NCBI GenBank assembly: GCA_004154925.1
Contig: QJNS01000039.1
Span: 3,009-67,008 of the forward strand
Direction: 5' to 3'
Source of the DNA: Monosporascus cannonballus
Lineage: Eukaryota; Ascomycota; Sordariomycetes; Xylariales
DNA length: 64,000 bases
A program made the position numbers and the translations under genes. Below the pieces are notes generated by a model. That model had not been told where the DNA came from, ran no database searches, and worked only from the letters and a program-made list of their open reading frames with translations. Of this stretch, positions 38,851 to 50,399 are shown one piece after another; the stretch's first letter is position 1; each line of letters begins with the position of its first letter.

Positions 38851-39056
38851 TGTCAGGTGCCAAGGTGCGGCCCCCTTTCCGGGGCCCAGCGACCCACCAA
38901 TTTGGCTCCAGTTTGTGTATATATAGGGGGGTTTCGCCCCCGAGTAGTCAGAAAAGGGCAGGCATTAATGGTTATCTATTCACTACCCATACTATGAACC
39001 ACCTGCTGGGCTGCTTCTTCTGGCTCTCACTCCGTACTTTACCATTTTCCCTGACA
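38851..39056 (+). repeat. 3' LTR of element A
   Basis: 206 bp from TGTCAGGTGCC to TTTCCCTGACA, undisturbed. It is about 96% identical to the reassembled 5' LTR. The target duplication GGGCG follows at 39057-39061. The TGTCAGG/CCTGACA ends are also a short inverted repeat, as usual for LTRs. Confidence 0.9.
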
Positions 39057-39237
39057 GGGCGACTACAGCTGTGACTTAGCCGATTCGCAATGAGCCCTGG
39101 GGCGCGTGGGTGGTTTATCAAACACGGATTCGGCACGTAATTAATGAAGCTTTTCAAGTAATGAGGTCGGTCGTTTCGGTCTTTGTACGTCTACAGTACT
39201 TCCCCCCCTATTAATCAATCAAGAGATCGGGTGAAAA

Positions 39238-40958
39238 TTAGGGTGCGCCGTCGTTCACTGCAGTCCCAGAAACTTCCTTGTCGACAAGCCCAAATTCAGT
39301 GATATGGTTTTTTCGTAGCTTGATGTGCTTCTCGATAAAGGTGGCTACGAAACCCAAACAGGACATACCAACAAAGACCAACCACACAGTGTGCATGGCT
39401 TGGGCGTATACATTGATCACCTGACTCCTGCTGGGCTTCGGAAGGTCGCCGATTTTCTGCGTACCACTATGCAGCCCGGCAGCGTAGGTATACGCCGCCC
39501 CGTCTGCTAACAGCTGACGTACAGAGTGGTCCTCGATGGCATTAGGGTGGGCGTTAATCTGGTTATTAAATGTGATAGATGATATCGTAGCACCCCAGAC
39601 AAATCCGAAAGTACGTACGAAGGCGAAAGTCCCTGTGGCGACGGCAACGTCGGATTCAGAAAGAGCTGCCAAAGTGGAAGGTAACGAGACGGTAAAGACA
39701 AAGCCGGTGCCAGCTGCTGCAATGATCTGGAAGCCGATCCAAGCCTTAATGCTCGTTTCCCGATTCAGTATCGAGAAAAGTCCTGCGCCGACGGCGCTCA
39801 GGGCCCATCCTGCCGAATGGGCTGGCTTATAACGGCCTGTTTTGGATAAAAAGAGGCCAGCCATACCCGCAAAAAGAAAAAGAGCTATAGTGAAAGGTAA
39901 GTAATAGACGCCTGACATTAACGGTGATGTTCCTTTAACAGCTTGGAAGTAAATCGGCAGGAAATAACTGATACCCTGGGAAATAATCGAAGCTAGAAAG
40001 ATAATGAGAAAGCTAATAACAGAAGTGCGATGTTTAAAAAGTCTCGGGGGCATGCTAGATTCGTAGCAGATAGGGGAAGCTTGAGTGATATGAAAGCTAA
40101 TCTAGCCGACTATCCCTAGAATGAGGGCCAGCATAATGCGCCAGTTGTTCCACGAGAAGCTTGCGGTATGGTTGCCGCCCATAATTAAGCCAAAAAAAAA
40201 AAGGAAACCATGGACGGTAGAAAGATGGCGTTGCCGAGCAAGTCCACGCGAGCTAGCGCAGTAACCCAAGACGGGTTGGGTTCATATTTCACCCGTAAGA
40301 GAAATACTATGAATGCAAGGCCTACCGCGGCAACTGGTAGATTGATCCAGAAGATCCAGCGCCAACCGGCATGGGGCTGAGCGAGGGCGCCACCGATAAT
40401 AGGACCAGCAGTATTGCCGATAGTTGCTGTTGAGAGCAAAGCGCTTAGATATGGGCCGCGATACCGAGGTGGGATAAGATCGCACATGATGATTTCTGGT
40501 AACATTTACAAGCCCCCCGTACCGAGGCCTTGGATAACTCTGGTAGCGATCAGAGTAGCGGCATTACGGGCTCCGCCAGCTAAGCCGCTGCCAACGAAGG
40601 ACAGGATGATGGATGCGAAGAACGGGTTTTGGCGGCTAAAGATGTTGGATATCTGGTCGTATAGAGGCTGTGGTACTGTCGAAGCGAAAAGATACGAGTT
40701 CGCGATCCACACATACTGGCTACTCCCACCAATCTCTCGAGTAATTGTCGAGAGAGACGTCGTGATGATGGAGGAGTCAACGGCTGCGAGGAAGGACAAT
40801 AGTGCAAGAACAAGAAAGATGACCCAGATGCGCCAGGTATGCTCGAATTCTTCCAGCATGTTCACGACAGGCTGGCCTTCAGCATCTGTGCTTCTCACTT
40901 GCTGTGACGTATCGGGTTGCGCTTTGGGTTCGGGCCCAGACATCGTGGTTTTGTCCAT
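39238..40958 (-). pseudogene. DHA2-type MFS transporter pseudogene, RIP-like damage
   Basis: The minus-strand gene runs from ATG at 40958 to TAG at 39240-39238. Allowing one missing base it spans about 573 residues, normal for a 14-helix DHA2 transporter. Helix 1 shows FLAAVDSSIITTSLSTITREIG, and YVWIANSYL precedes motif A. There are three breaks. TAA at 40508-40506 stands where CAA is likely. TAG at 40104-40102 stands where the family has TGG. The A run at 40192-40202 has 11 bases where 12 keep the frame. Both stops fit CpA-to-TpA transitions. Motif A reads DQISNIFSRQNP where relatives have G-x-x-x-x-x-x-G-R-R, and all those changes are G-to-A. The gene begins 182 bp from element A, so RIP spilling over from the repeat is the likely cause. 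The homopolymer shift might be a sequencing error. The substrate is unknown. Confidence 0.85.
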
Positions 40959-43000
40959 CGCAAGCGCCGCCTGGCTGATAAGGGGAACATGGAGAAGGGG
41001 AGGCGAATATGGACGACAGTGTATGTTGACGAGGACAAGTATAAAATCGAGATCAGCCGTTAGGGATGGAATGGGTTCGACTTGGTTCGTGCTGGGCGCA
41101 TTAGTACTCTATCTGTTTAATATGTAGAAAGAGGTATGGACTACGCGGGACCTATACGAAGTAAGTATGGGTAGGAGATGTAGGAAATCTGATCTTCAGG
41201 AGAAATCCTCCAATGAACGGCACCCCCTAATATGTACGTCTATATGTACTTGGGTATTAGAGGTACCTTGGAGTGTTCGGGGGATTTTAGGAAATGCTTC
41301 CCTAGAGCATGTTTACCATCGGAAATGATTTCCATCTACAATGATGTTTATAGCGTATTAGATATAAAAACTATTATATCGCATATTATTATAATACACT
41401 TAGCGAACGTGTATAGTTATATATTATATGTTTTAAGTATTTCAAACTTTAAATAATAAGGATAAATAAAAGATTTTGTTATAAAATGAAATTTCGTTAA
41501 AAATAATATAGAACTTATAATTAATACTTCTAATTAAAATAAATTTTAGTGAAATAATTTATATAAAAATTTAAATTGTATTATTACTATTATACTTTAT
41601 ACTTAATTTTATATTCAAGGTCTATTTGCTTTGCTATTAAAATATTTTACTATAAAAATATGTATTATTTTGAAATATTCTATTTATTAAAAGAAATTAT
41701 GCGAATATTTCGTTTATTTTTGTTGTTTTGTATTTATTATTAAACTATAATTTTAATATAAAATACTATTTTAATTGTATATTATATTTTTAAATATAGC
41801 TTGTAATAATACAGCTAGGTAATTTGTAAAAGCAACTTGATAGTAAAGTACATACATATAATTTTGTGTTAATTAAGCACTAGAGAATTATGTTATAGCT
41901 GCACCACGCCATTACGCCACCAGGGCAGAAGATCGATAAAATGATCGCAATTGTGGCAATCATTCTAGAGCTTACAGCTGCATATATACTAGAGCTGCTA
42001 CGATGGACCAGGCCGTAACAAATTACTTCTAGAAAATTATAAATAATAATTTTATAAATTGTAACACAAGTTAATATACAAAGAATTAATTGTAGTTTAT
42101 CTGAAAGTTAAATAATAATACCTTTTTAAATATAAAGTTAAGTAAATTGTTAATAGATATTTTTAAAATATATTAAGAATATTTATAATATAAACATAAT
42201 AAAAGTTTAAAAAAATAAAATGCTTTTCCTATTTAGTTTTCGAAATTAAAAATTAATATATATATTATAACTTGAGTAATAAGAAAAATAGAATTCGTAA
42301 TTTTAAAAGAATTAAACAGTGTCGTATTTATAAAATAAAGATATATAGTAGTATATATAAAGTATGAAAGAGCAAAAAAGTTAAAGAATATTATGATACG
42401 TTAAAAAAGTTTCATAACAGTTAAAAAGCGCAATTAATTATTAAATCTAGTTATATAATGTATATTGATAATAATATCGTACAAATTCAGTAACAAAGGT
42501 CTTTAATCACGTCAAATAATAGTATAGTGTTAAAACTGTTTAATAAATAAAATTATATTATAAGCAATTATTATTTGTAATATAAAATAAATATTCAACG
42601 TATATATCTTTATTTTAAGTTTAATTTTTAAGCGGCTTAACCTTTTATGCTTGTTGAAGTTTTTTAAACTATTTTGAACTTATTCGTTTAAAAAGTTAAG
42701 TTTTATAATTTTATCAAGTTAGTTATGTAATTTTTAAAAATACAGTCGGGCTTTTAATCTTTTAAAATGTTTTATAATTTATATATAAATTAAGGTTATT
42801 AAAGCAAAAAACGGGTTTTTTATTTTCTAAGACTTTTAATTTTAAAGATCATTAACTCTTAATTTGATTAACTATTTAACTTTATTACTATTATTATGTA
42901 TTTTATATAATCGTATTATAAAATTTCTATTTTGATAATATATTAACAGTTTTATTTCTTAGACCCAAAATTAAACTGTAAATTTATTGTACTTTAATGA
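40959..43000. other. Promoter side of the MFS pseudogene passing into AT-rich DNA
   Basis: From 40959 to about 41270 the composition is normal and probably holds the former promoter of the pseudogene. From about 41280 the sequence becomes extremely AT-rich with no coding signal on either strand. A short GC-richer island at about 41890-42025 (around GCACCACGCCATTACGCC) stands out and may be the end of an unidentified small insertion. Confidence 0.5.
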
Positions 43001-43324
43001 ACTATAACGAACCTATTATACATCTATCTACAGAATGAACAGTGTCCGAAATAGGGTCTTGATTTGTAGGTAATAATGAGGCAAGGAATAATTTAATAAT
43101 TTATTCGTTAAAAAGATTTGCGAACTTTTTTTCTAATCAAAAAACATTACCTTTAATTAAAATCTTAAATTTATAACTGAGAAATAAAATTAAATAAATA
43201 TTATTTATATTAAAGATTTATTTGTTATATATTTTATTTTTTAAGTAAATACGTTTTAAATTTATATAATTTTTATAATATAATTAAATTACTTGCATTA
43301 TTTATATAAGTTAAATTAGTTAAA

Positions 43325-43735
43325 CTATTTAGATTATATAGATTATATAGATTATATAGATTATATAGATTATATAGATTATATAGATTATATAGATTGT
43401 ATAGATTATTAAAATTATTTAGATTATTAAGATCATTTAGATTATTTAGACTATTTAGACTAATTAGACTATTTAGACTATTTAGAGTATTTAGAGTATT
43501 TAGACTATTTAGACTATTTAGACTATTTAGACTATTTAGACTATTTAGACTATTTAGACTATTTAGACTATTTAGACTATTTAGACTATTTAGACTATTT
43601 AGACTATTTAGACTATTTAGACTATTTAGACTATTTAGACTATTTAGATTATTTGGATTATTTAGATCATTTAGATTATTTAGACTATTTAGACTATTTA
43701 GATTATTTAGATTATTTAGATCATTTAGATTATTT
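43325..43735. repeat. 9-bp minisatellite (TTTAGACTA and variants)
   Basis: About 45 tandem units. The first block is TTATATAGA-type (43332-43400). The longer block is TTTAGACTA-type (about 43424-43735) with sporadic GATTA, GATCA and GAGTA variants. It sits in the left LTR-like repeat of element E. The right copy at about 50238-50262 has only two or three unit-like words (TTAGATGATCTAGACCATTT), so the array expanded locally. The unit length divisible by three creates a false frame coding repeated Arg-Leu-Phe. Confidence 0.95.
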
Positions 43736-43739
43736 AAAA

Positions 43740-46700
43740 GAATTAAAAGCGCTTGGCCGAAATTTAGCCATTGCGTATTAACGCTAGGCTTTAAAGCAAG
43801 TTTTCTTGAAATCGAAAACTCTTATTTTCGTAATATTATTCATTTTTTTCAAGTATTTGTATCTTAAAGATAAAAACAGAGGACAAGTTCTCTTGGAAAA
43901 ATCTCCTTAATATGTTCGATTTAATTTTAATATAATAGGTCGTATTTAATAAAAAAACTTTCCTTAAATTAACGTAAATCTAGTAACAGTTGCGCGGCTT
44001 TTATCAAAATATTTGGTTTTTAAGTTACTTTTTATTCGAAATATATTTGTTTTAAAATGTTATTTTATTTTTTATAGTTAGTATGTTACGTTATAGCGGT
44101 TATACTTATTATTAACGTTCGGTTTATAATATATTAAAAATAAATCCCTCAACGAAAATCTGAAAAGCGCGTAATAATTTACCAAAAAGAAGATAAGCTA
44201 AAAAGTTCTTGAATAACGTATTAAAAAGTTATTAAAAAGAAAACGAAAATATGTATTACCGATTAAAAGGTCTTCAATTATAATGAGATATTTAAAGAAA
44301 CATTTTTGCAATATTAACAAAGTTATAATTAAATTAATTAAAAAGCAAAAACGGTTGAAAGATAAATAACGTCGAGTAAAGGCCGAATAAACGCGATTTG
44401 TTATAAAAATAAATATTACAGCGAAAACTTTTATTTTTTTTCAACTAAAACGAGGTAAGGTTGGATTTGGAGTTTGAGCCGTTATCGCTCGCAATTTTGG
44501 GCGTATTAGAAACGATCGGTTAAGAGTTTGACTGTAAAAGATTTTAAATAGATTTTATATATTTGTTAGATATTGAAACGGTTCCTACATATTTCTTTTC
44601 AGAAGTAATTTTTTATTCAATTAAATATTACACCTTGTGGTTAAATATTTACAAATCTAGTATTTCTTTAAATGTTTTATTATTATAAGTTTTTTAATTT
44701 CCAAATTTGTTTTTAAAAACGCATTTTTAAGTGTTAATTTAAGTAAAGAAATATAAAATATAAGATATATTTTTATCGCTGTAGATTATAACAATTCACA
44801 ATTCGCTGTGAAATTTCCTGAAATCTAGCTTATTATTAAGCCTTTTAGTTTTGATTTAATAGATATTAAATATTACTTTTTGTTTTTAACGTAATAAGTA
44901 AATTCTATTCCTTTTCAAGAATTCTTTTAGTGTTTTTGTGATAATATTAAGCTATTTTCCGTCATAAAAATTACAACTTAATTTGGAAACGGGTTTGTAT
45001 TATTTCGATTTTTTGTTAACGTTTTTATTTTTAATACGATAATAATATTTTTAAAAACTGGTCGTTAAGTTTTTGCATTAAGTTCGTATTTTATTATATA
45101 TAGAAATACGGTTGTATTGCTATCAATTAACGTATTATAAGTTATTTATACTAATAATAAAAGTTTTAATTAATTATTATGTTAGTATTTTGATATAACC
45201 TTTAAAATATTATTTTAATATTTTAATCGTTCCGTTTAATCGTCGGTTTAAGGATAGTATATTATTAAAAACTTAAATTTGACATTAATTCGTTTGAATA
45301 TTGGCGGTATATTTGAAGATAAAAAACGCAGTGTTGTTAAAAATAGTTTTTTCTAAACTTTCATATTTATTAAAGTAGTTCTGGATGAAAATATATACTA
45401 GTTATTTTGCCGTTATATTTCTTTTCAAAGATAAAAAGTACCCATATTTAATAAATTTATTAATAAATAATTCAGTTTTATTGTTTTCGACTTTAATAAT
45501 ATGATATTTTAATAATACCCAATTCACAATTAAAATTTAAATTATAATATTTTATGTTTTGTCAAAAACGCTTATAAGTTATAACAAATTATATGGTTTA
45601 TAACGAACCGTTTTTGTATTATTACAAATACTATAACTTTTAATTACTTATTAAATTATTTTTTTTCGTAATCTTAAAAAGATATATTTCTTTTGAAAAA
45701 TCTTTACTAGTTTTAAAATTTCTTAGTAATTATATAATTAGTGTTCGTAAAATTCTTGTAATTACTAGACCTTTTTTTGTTTTTTCGAATTTCAAAAATT
45801 TCGAAACGGTATTAATAATTTAAGGGCTATTTTTTCAATATCCTTTACAGTTATAGAAAACCGTCTTTATTATATTATAATGTTTATAGCACGTTTGGGA
45901 GAATCTTTAAATTATAGCTTTCTTTTGCTGGAAAAAATATTCCTTTGAATGTTTTTTATGATATTATATATTTTGTGAAATTAAAAGTTTATAAAAAAAC
46001 TTATTTAAATTTAATGTTTTTTGTTTAATTTTTATATCTTTAGGAATAAGATCAAACTTTTATATTTAAAATAAATATCAAAATCCCTTATAATTTCGTT
46101 AACAATAACTTTTATTTTTTGAAGAACGTTAATAATTCCTGATTGTAAATCGAGTATGTAAATTTTGCGCTTTGTAACGCTTTAAGGTAATAAGTTGTTA
46201 AATATTATTTTTCGTTGATTTAAAATTATTTTAAGATAACTCTTAAATCGTAATATCTAACGTTAATTCTTAAAGGCTTTTTATCGACGTTAAATAATTA
46301 TATTACTGGTATTTTAATAATTTCGTTATTAAGGTATTAAAAGACTTGTTTAATTTTGTTTTCAAAAATTTGGAACGTTTTTTAATATATTTCCTAACAA
46401 TAAATTATGTTTATAATTTAATAATATTTCTATACTTTTTAATTTAGTCACGTACGTAACTATTAAATGTCAAAACGTACAAAATATCTATAATATTCAT
46501 CTTAAACAATCAAGCCAGTTTGAATTATTTTTAATAGAAAAATTAAATTTAAATTTAGCTGAAAATAGAAGTATATTGCAGGAAACTTAATTTCTGGATA
46601 TGTTATATATTTTCTATTAAGGCAAATCAGATATTTACGTCGTTTAAAATTTAAAGTATCTGAACGATTTACTTTTAAATTCTTTCTTAAAAATTTAGAA

Positions 46701-49700
46701 ATGAATATATATGTTCTTGAAATGCACGAATATAAAATTATCCAAAAGGTTTGTGAAATAATTATAATTAATTTCTGAAAATTTGTGGAAATACTACTAA
46801 ATACTACAAGTATAATTTAATATTTATAATATCCGTATATTACTTTAAAAGTTGTTTTTTTATTTTTCTTCTTTAATTATTCGGATATAACAATAGTTAT
46901 TTCGAAAATTAAATACGGGACATTATTTTCTTTTATTAACGTTTTCGTTTAAGATAGGTATAAATGTTAAAAAATATCCGTTTTTAATAATGATATTATT
47001 TAGCTATTTATAATTAATTATATGTCGATAAATGAGGTTTTTATTTTAATCGACTTTTTACTTACTTTCTTTAGGTTTGGGTACTATAAGTATTAGATAA
47101 CGCGTTAAAAATTTAAAGGATTAAATATCTTTTTCTATAGGTCCAGTTATATATTTTTCCATGATATCTTTAATTTCTTCATGTTTATATAATACATTTT
47201 ATAAAGTTTTAAAAAATATTCCTTAATAAATATTTGATAATTTTGTAAACTATAAAGTAACAATATATGTTTTTATGCTTTTAAATAACCTTTGAAAAAT
47301 GCGGTATTTTATGAATCTCGTAACTATTGAATTTAAAATTCCTAAATTTTTAATTATATAATAAAATTTCGATAATTCTTTTAAAATATTATTTTATAAT
47401 AACCAAAAGAATAAATTTTTTAATTAATCCGTAAATCACTAAAACGAAATCAAAACATTTCCGGAATAATACTTTATTCTAAAATATTCGTTAAATTGAA
47501 CGAAAACTATTTCCAATATCCGCAAATTTGTATAGAAAGTTTTTTAACTTTTTTAAAATATTCGTCCGTTTTTATACATAGATAAATTTCTCTTTTCTAT
47601 AAGTAATGTGTAAGAGTTCAATTTATATTTTCTTAGAATTTAATATATTTTTGTAATTATTATTAAAATGACATTATTTCATGTTTTTATTTCAATTATA
47701 GCTTTAAACGGTTTATTCTTATATTAAGAAGGTATTTTAATTTATTTATATATTCTTTTTGTTTGATTTAAGGTTTTCATTAACGGCCATTTTGATATCT
47801 TAATTTAAAAAATCGTTATTGTTTTTTAGTTCTAATAATTTATTCCGAAAAAAGCATTTCTATTTCCAAGCTTTTTTACTACCATATGTTATATAATAGT
47901 TGTTTATGTATTTGTATTATGTCTTTTTGTTTAATTAATATATAAAGCTAATTATTTTCTTTTAGTATAATTTTGAGTTTTGTATTTTCTAATTGTAGAT
48001 CTAACGGTATGAACTTCTAAGAAAGTTATTTTTATATTTAGAAATTGGTAATAAATATAAAATATCGAAAAGCAATACAAATATCTTTACGGTATAACGC
48101 TTTATTTTTAATTTAATTGGACATATAATTACCATCATTCAATATATTTTAATTATTAGGGAGTTTTAATATATTTATATTTATCGTTCAATTTTGTAAG
48201 CGTTTTATAATTTTATTTAAATCAAAACTTATATTTTGTAATATGTTAAGAATTTTAATAATTAATATGTAAATAAATTAAAAAATATATTAAATTTTAG
48301 AAATATATTATGGGCTTTTCCGAATACATAACACATTTGACGAACTTATATAATTCGGAAAATAATTATCTGTAATTATTAATATTTGGCTAGAATTTAG
48401 TATATTCGTCGTATATTCTATATCTTTATATATTAAGATGATAAATGCATTTTAGCTTTTTAGTTATTTTGAAAACCGTTTATTTTAAATTGATATTTAT
48501 AAGTTTTAACCCTATAACGCTGGCAAATCAAACAATTTTCGTACTTTAAAATATTATTCTAAATCTAGATAATCGTAGTAATAATGAATTTTGGCTGAAA
48601 AAAGGTTAAATTAACATTTTTTGCCTTATTAGCTTTTTTATTTAACCGTTTTTTATTTTTCTGGGGTTAAAAACCTTTTAGCATTTCTTTTAATTAAGAA
48701 ACGGTATTTATTTTGGAAATGCTTTTTTATTAAAGTTGAAACAATTAGTGTTAAATTTATTTTTCTTAGACTTTTTCACAACAGTATTTGCTCTTTTCTA
48801 AGTCTTATTTTTGTTTTTTTAATTAGGCTAATAGAGTTTTTATTGTTATTTGATTGATTAATCTCTTTTTATAAGCTATTGATTAAATATACGTTATTTG
48901 GAAATAATGGCCTTATCGGTATATTTTGAAAATAGTCCAGTTTTAGATTTTATATATAATTTATTCTTAACTTGAGATTTGAAATTGTTATAATAAACAT
49001 AAAATAATACCTTTTTTTATAAGTTTAAAATCGAGTTTGATTTATTAAATTGGTACATATATTTAAATATATATTTAGTTCAACTAAGCAAATAAAATTA
49101 CTTAACGATATGTTATTTACTTTTCTGAGTTTCTAAATAACGTTCGTATTTCTTTTGTAAAAACTATTGGTATTTATTAAAAATATAATTAATTATATTT
49201 GGAAAGTCCTTAAAATAACCTTGGAAACAATTCTTTATAATAGGCTTAAATTATTAAAAGTCTTTTCTATAAATAATTACGAAATAATTAAGCCTTTTTC
49301 ATAGTTTTTCGTTAAAAGACTTTCATAATATTTTAAAAATAATTTAATCTAGATTAACACTTTTTTTCTATTTATAAATGTATTATAAAGTTTTAAAGGA
49401 ATTAATTTATATTTTTAAGGTTTATTATCTTATAGTAGTTAAAATGTAAAACGGTATTTTCGCGTAATTAATTTTCGTTAAATAATAGTAGAGCTAAGGC
49501 CTTTTAATATCGGGCGTATTTGGCGTTTTCTTTTTTAGGCCTCGGATTATTATTATTAAGATATGTAGCGTCTCGCTAAGCGTTAGTTTTTTTGTTTTGC
49601 TCTTTTATTTAGTTTCATACTTTTTCCTCTTTTCTTGTTCGATTTTTCTGATTTTAAGTTTCTAAATTTTAATTATATCTTTAATATAAATAAGGTGATA

Positions 49701-50000
49701 TTAAAAGAAAAAAAGTCTTTCTAGGATGGGATAATTATTGATATTATATTATTAATTAACCTACAAAATCTTGGAAAAAAACCTAAGGTATTTAATTTAA
49801 TTATGGGTTCTTTATTAATAAATAACGAAAATCAAGTATATTATATATTTTTTAAACTTTATTTTATATTATTATTTGTGTTAAGTTTTAGAAACTAGAT
49901 GCCTTAATTAAACGCTAAATCGCTTATCAGTTAGTAATTAAGAATTAATAAGATATTATAAATTTATTATATATTTATATAACAGCATAAATAATATGCA
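43740..50000 (-). pseudogene. Gypsy pol remnant of element E
   Basis: Only the reverse transcriptase region (about 46860-47200, minus) can be recognised with confidence. The rest is AT-rich and stop-dense. On the opposite (plus) strand, 44340-44400 shows KKQKRLKDK and RRVKAE, which could be a remnant of an antisense accessory frame like those of B-D, but this is weak. Confidence 0.5.
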
Positions 50001-50399
50001 AAAATCGATTTTTGTTTCTACCTAATAATAAGACGAAAAATACTTTAATAATCTATTCCTTAAATAAACTTACGAACGTTTTCTTTAATTAAAAATATCA
50101 CATTTATTTAAAGACTTAAATTAATAATGAAAAAACAAAATTAAAAAATATTATTTATATAAGAAATTTATTATTGATATATTTTGTAAAGTAAATATAT
50201 TGTACATGTATATAATTGATATAATTTTATTAAATTACTTAGATGATCTAGACCATTTAAAAAAGCTAAGAGTCATTGGCCGAGATTAAGCTATTTTGTA
50301 TCAGCGTTAGGTTTTAAAAAGAGTTTCTTAAAAATGGGAGCTCTTGTTCTCGTAATATTAACTTTTATATAACGAACCTGTTATATTGTTAAATGTTTT

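Larger units (their letters stand above)
17061..39056 (+). mobile_element. Element A: nested Ty3/Gypsy LTR retrotransposon
   Basis: The 206-bp terminal repeats begin TGTCAGGTGCC and end TTTCCCTGACA. The right copy is 38851-39056. The left copy is split by a DNA transposon into 17061-17133 and 19044-19176. GGGCG at 17056-17060 and again at 39057-39061 is a 5-bp target duplication, so the two distant repeats belong to one insertion event. Within it lie a Fot1-like element (17134-19041), element B (19375-26029) and element C (31373-38147). Subtracting these and their target duplications leaves about 6,646 bp, a normal Gypsy length. The gag frame starts at 19256, is cut by B, and continues in frame from about 26035. 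The LTRs differ at about eight positions, seven of them C/T or G/A, while the internal region is heavily RIP-damaged. Confidence 0.85.

Noticed and set aside
40414..41127. Plus-strand open frame of 237 codons
   Set aside because: Antisense to the MFS pseudogene and its upstream region, with no motif. The minus strand clearly encodes the transporter.
43325..43735. CRISPR-like regular repeats
   Set aside because: Units are contiguous 9-mers without spacers, in a fungal genome.
43397..43867. Open frame for an Arg-Leu-Phe repeat protein
   Set aside because: Produced by the 9-bp minisatellite in an AT-rich dead LTR. No promoter and no intact flanking coding sequence.
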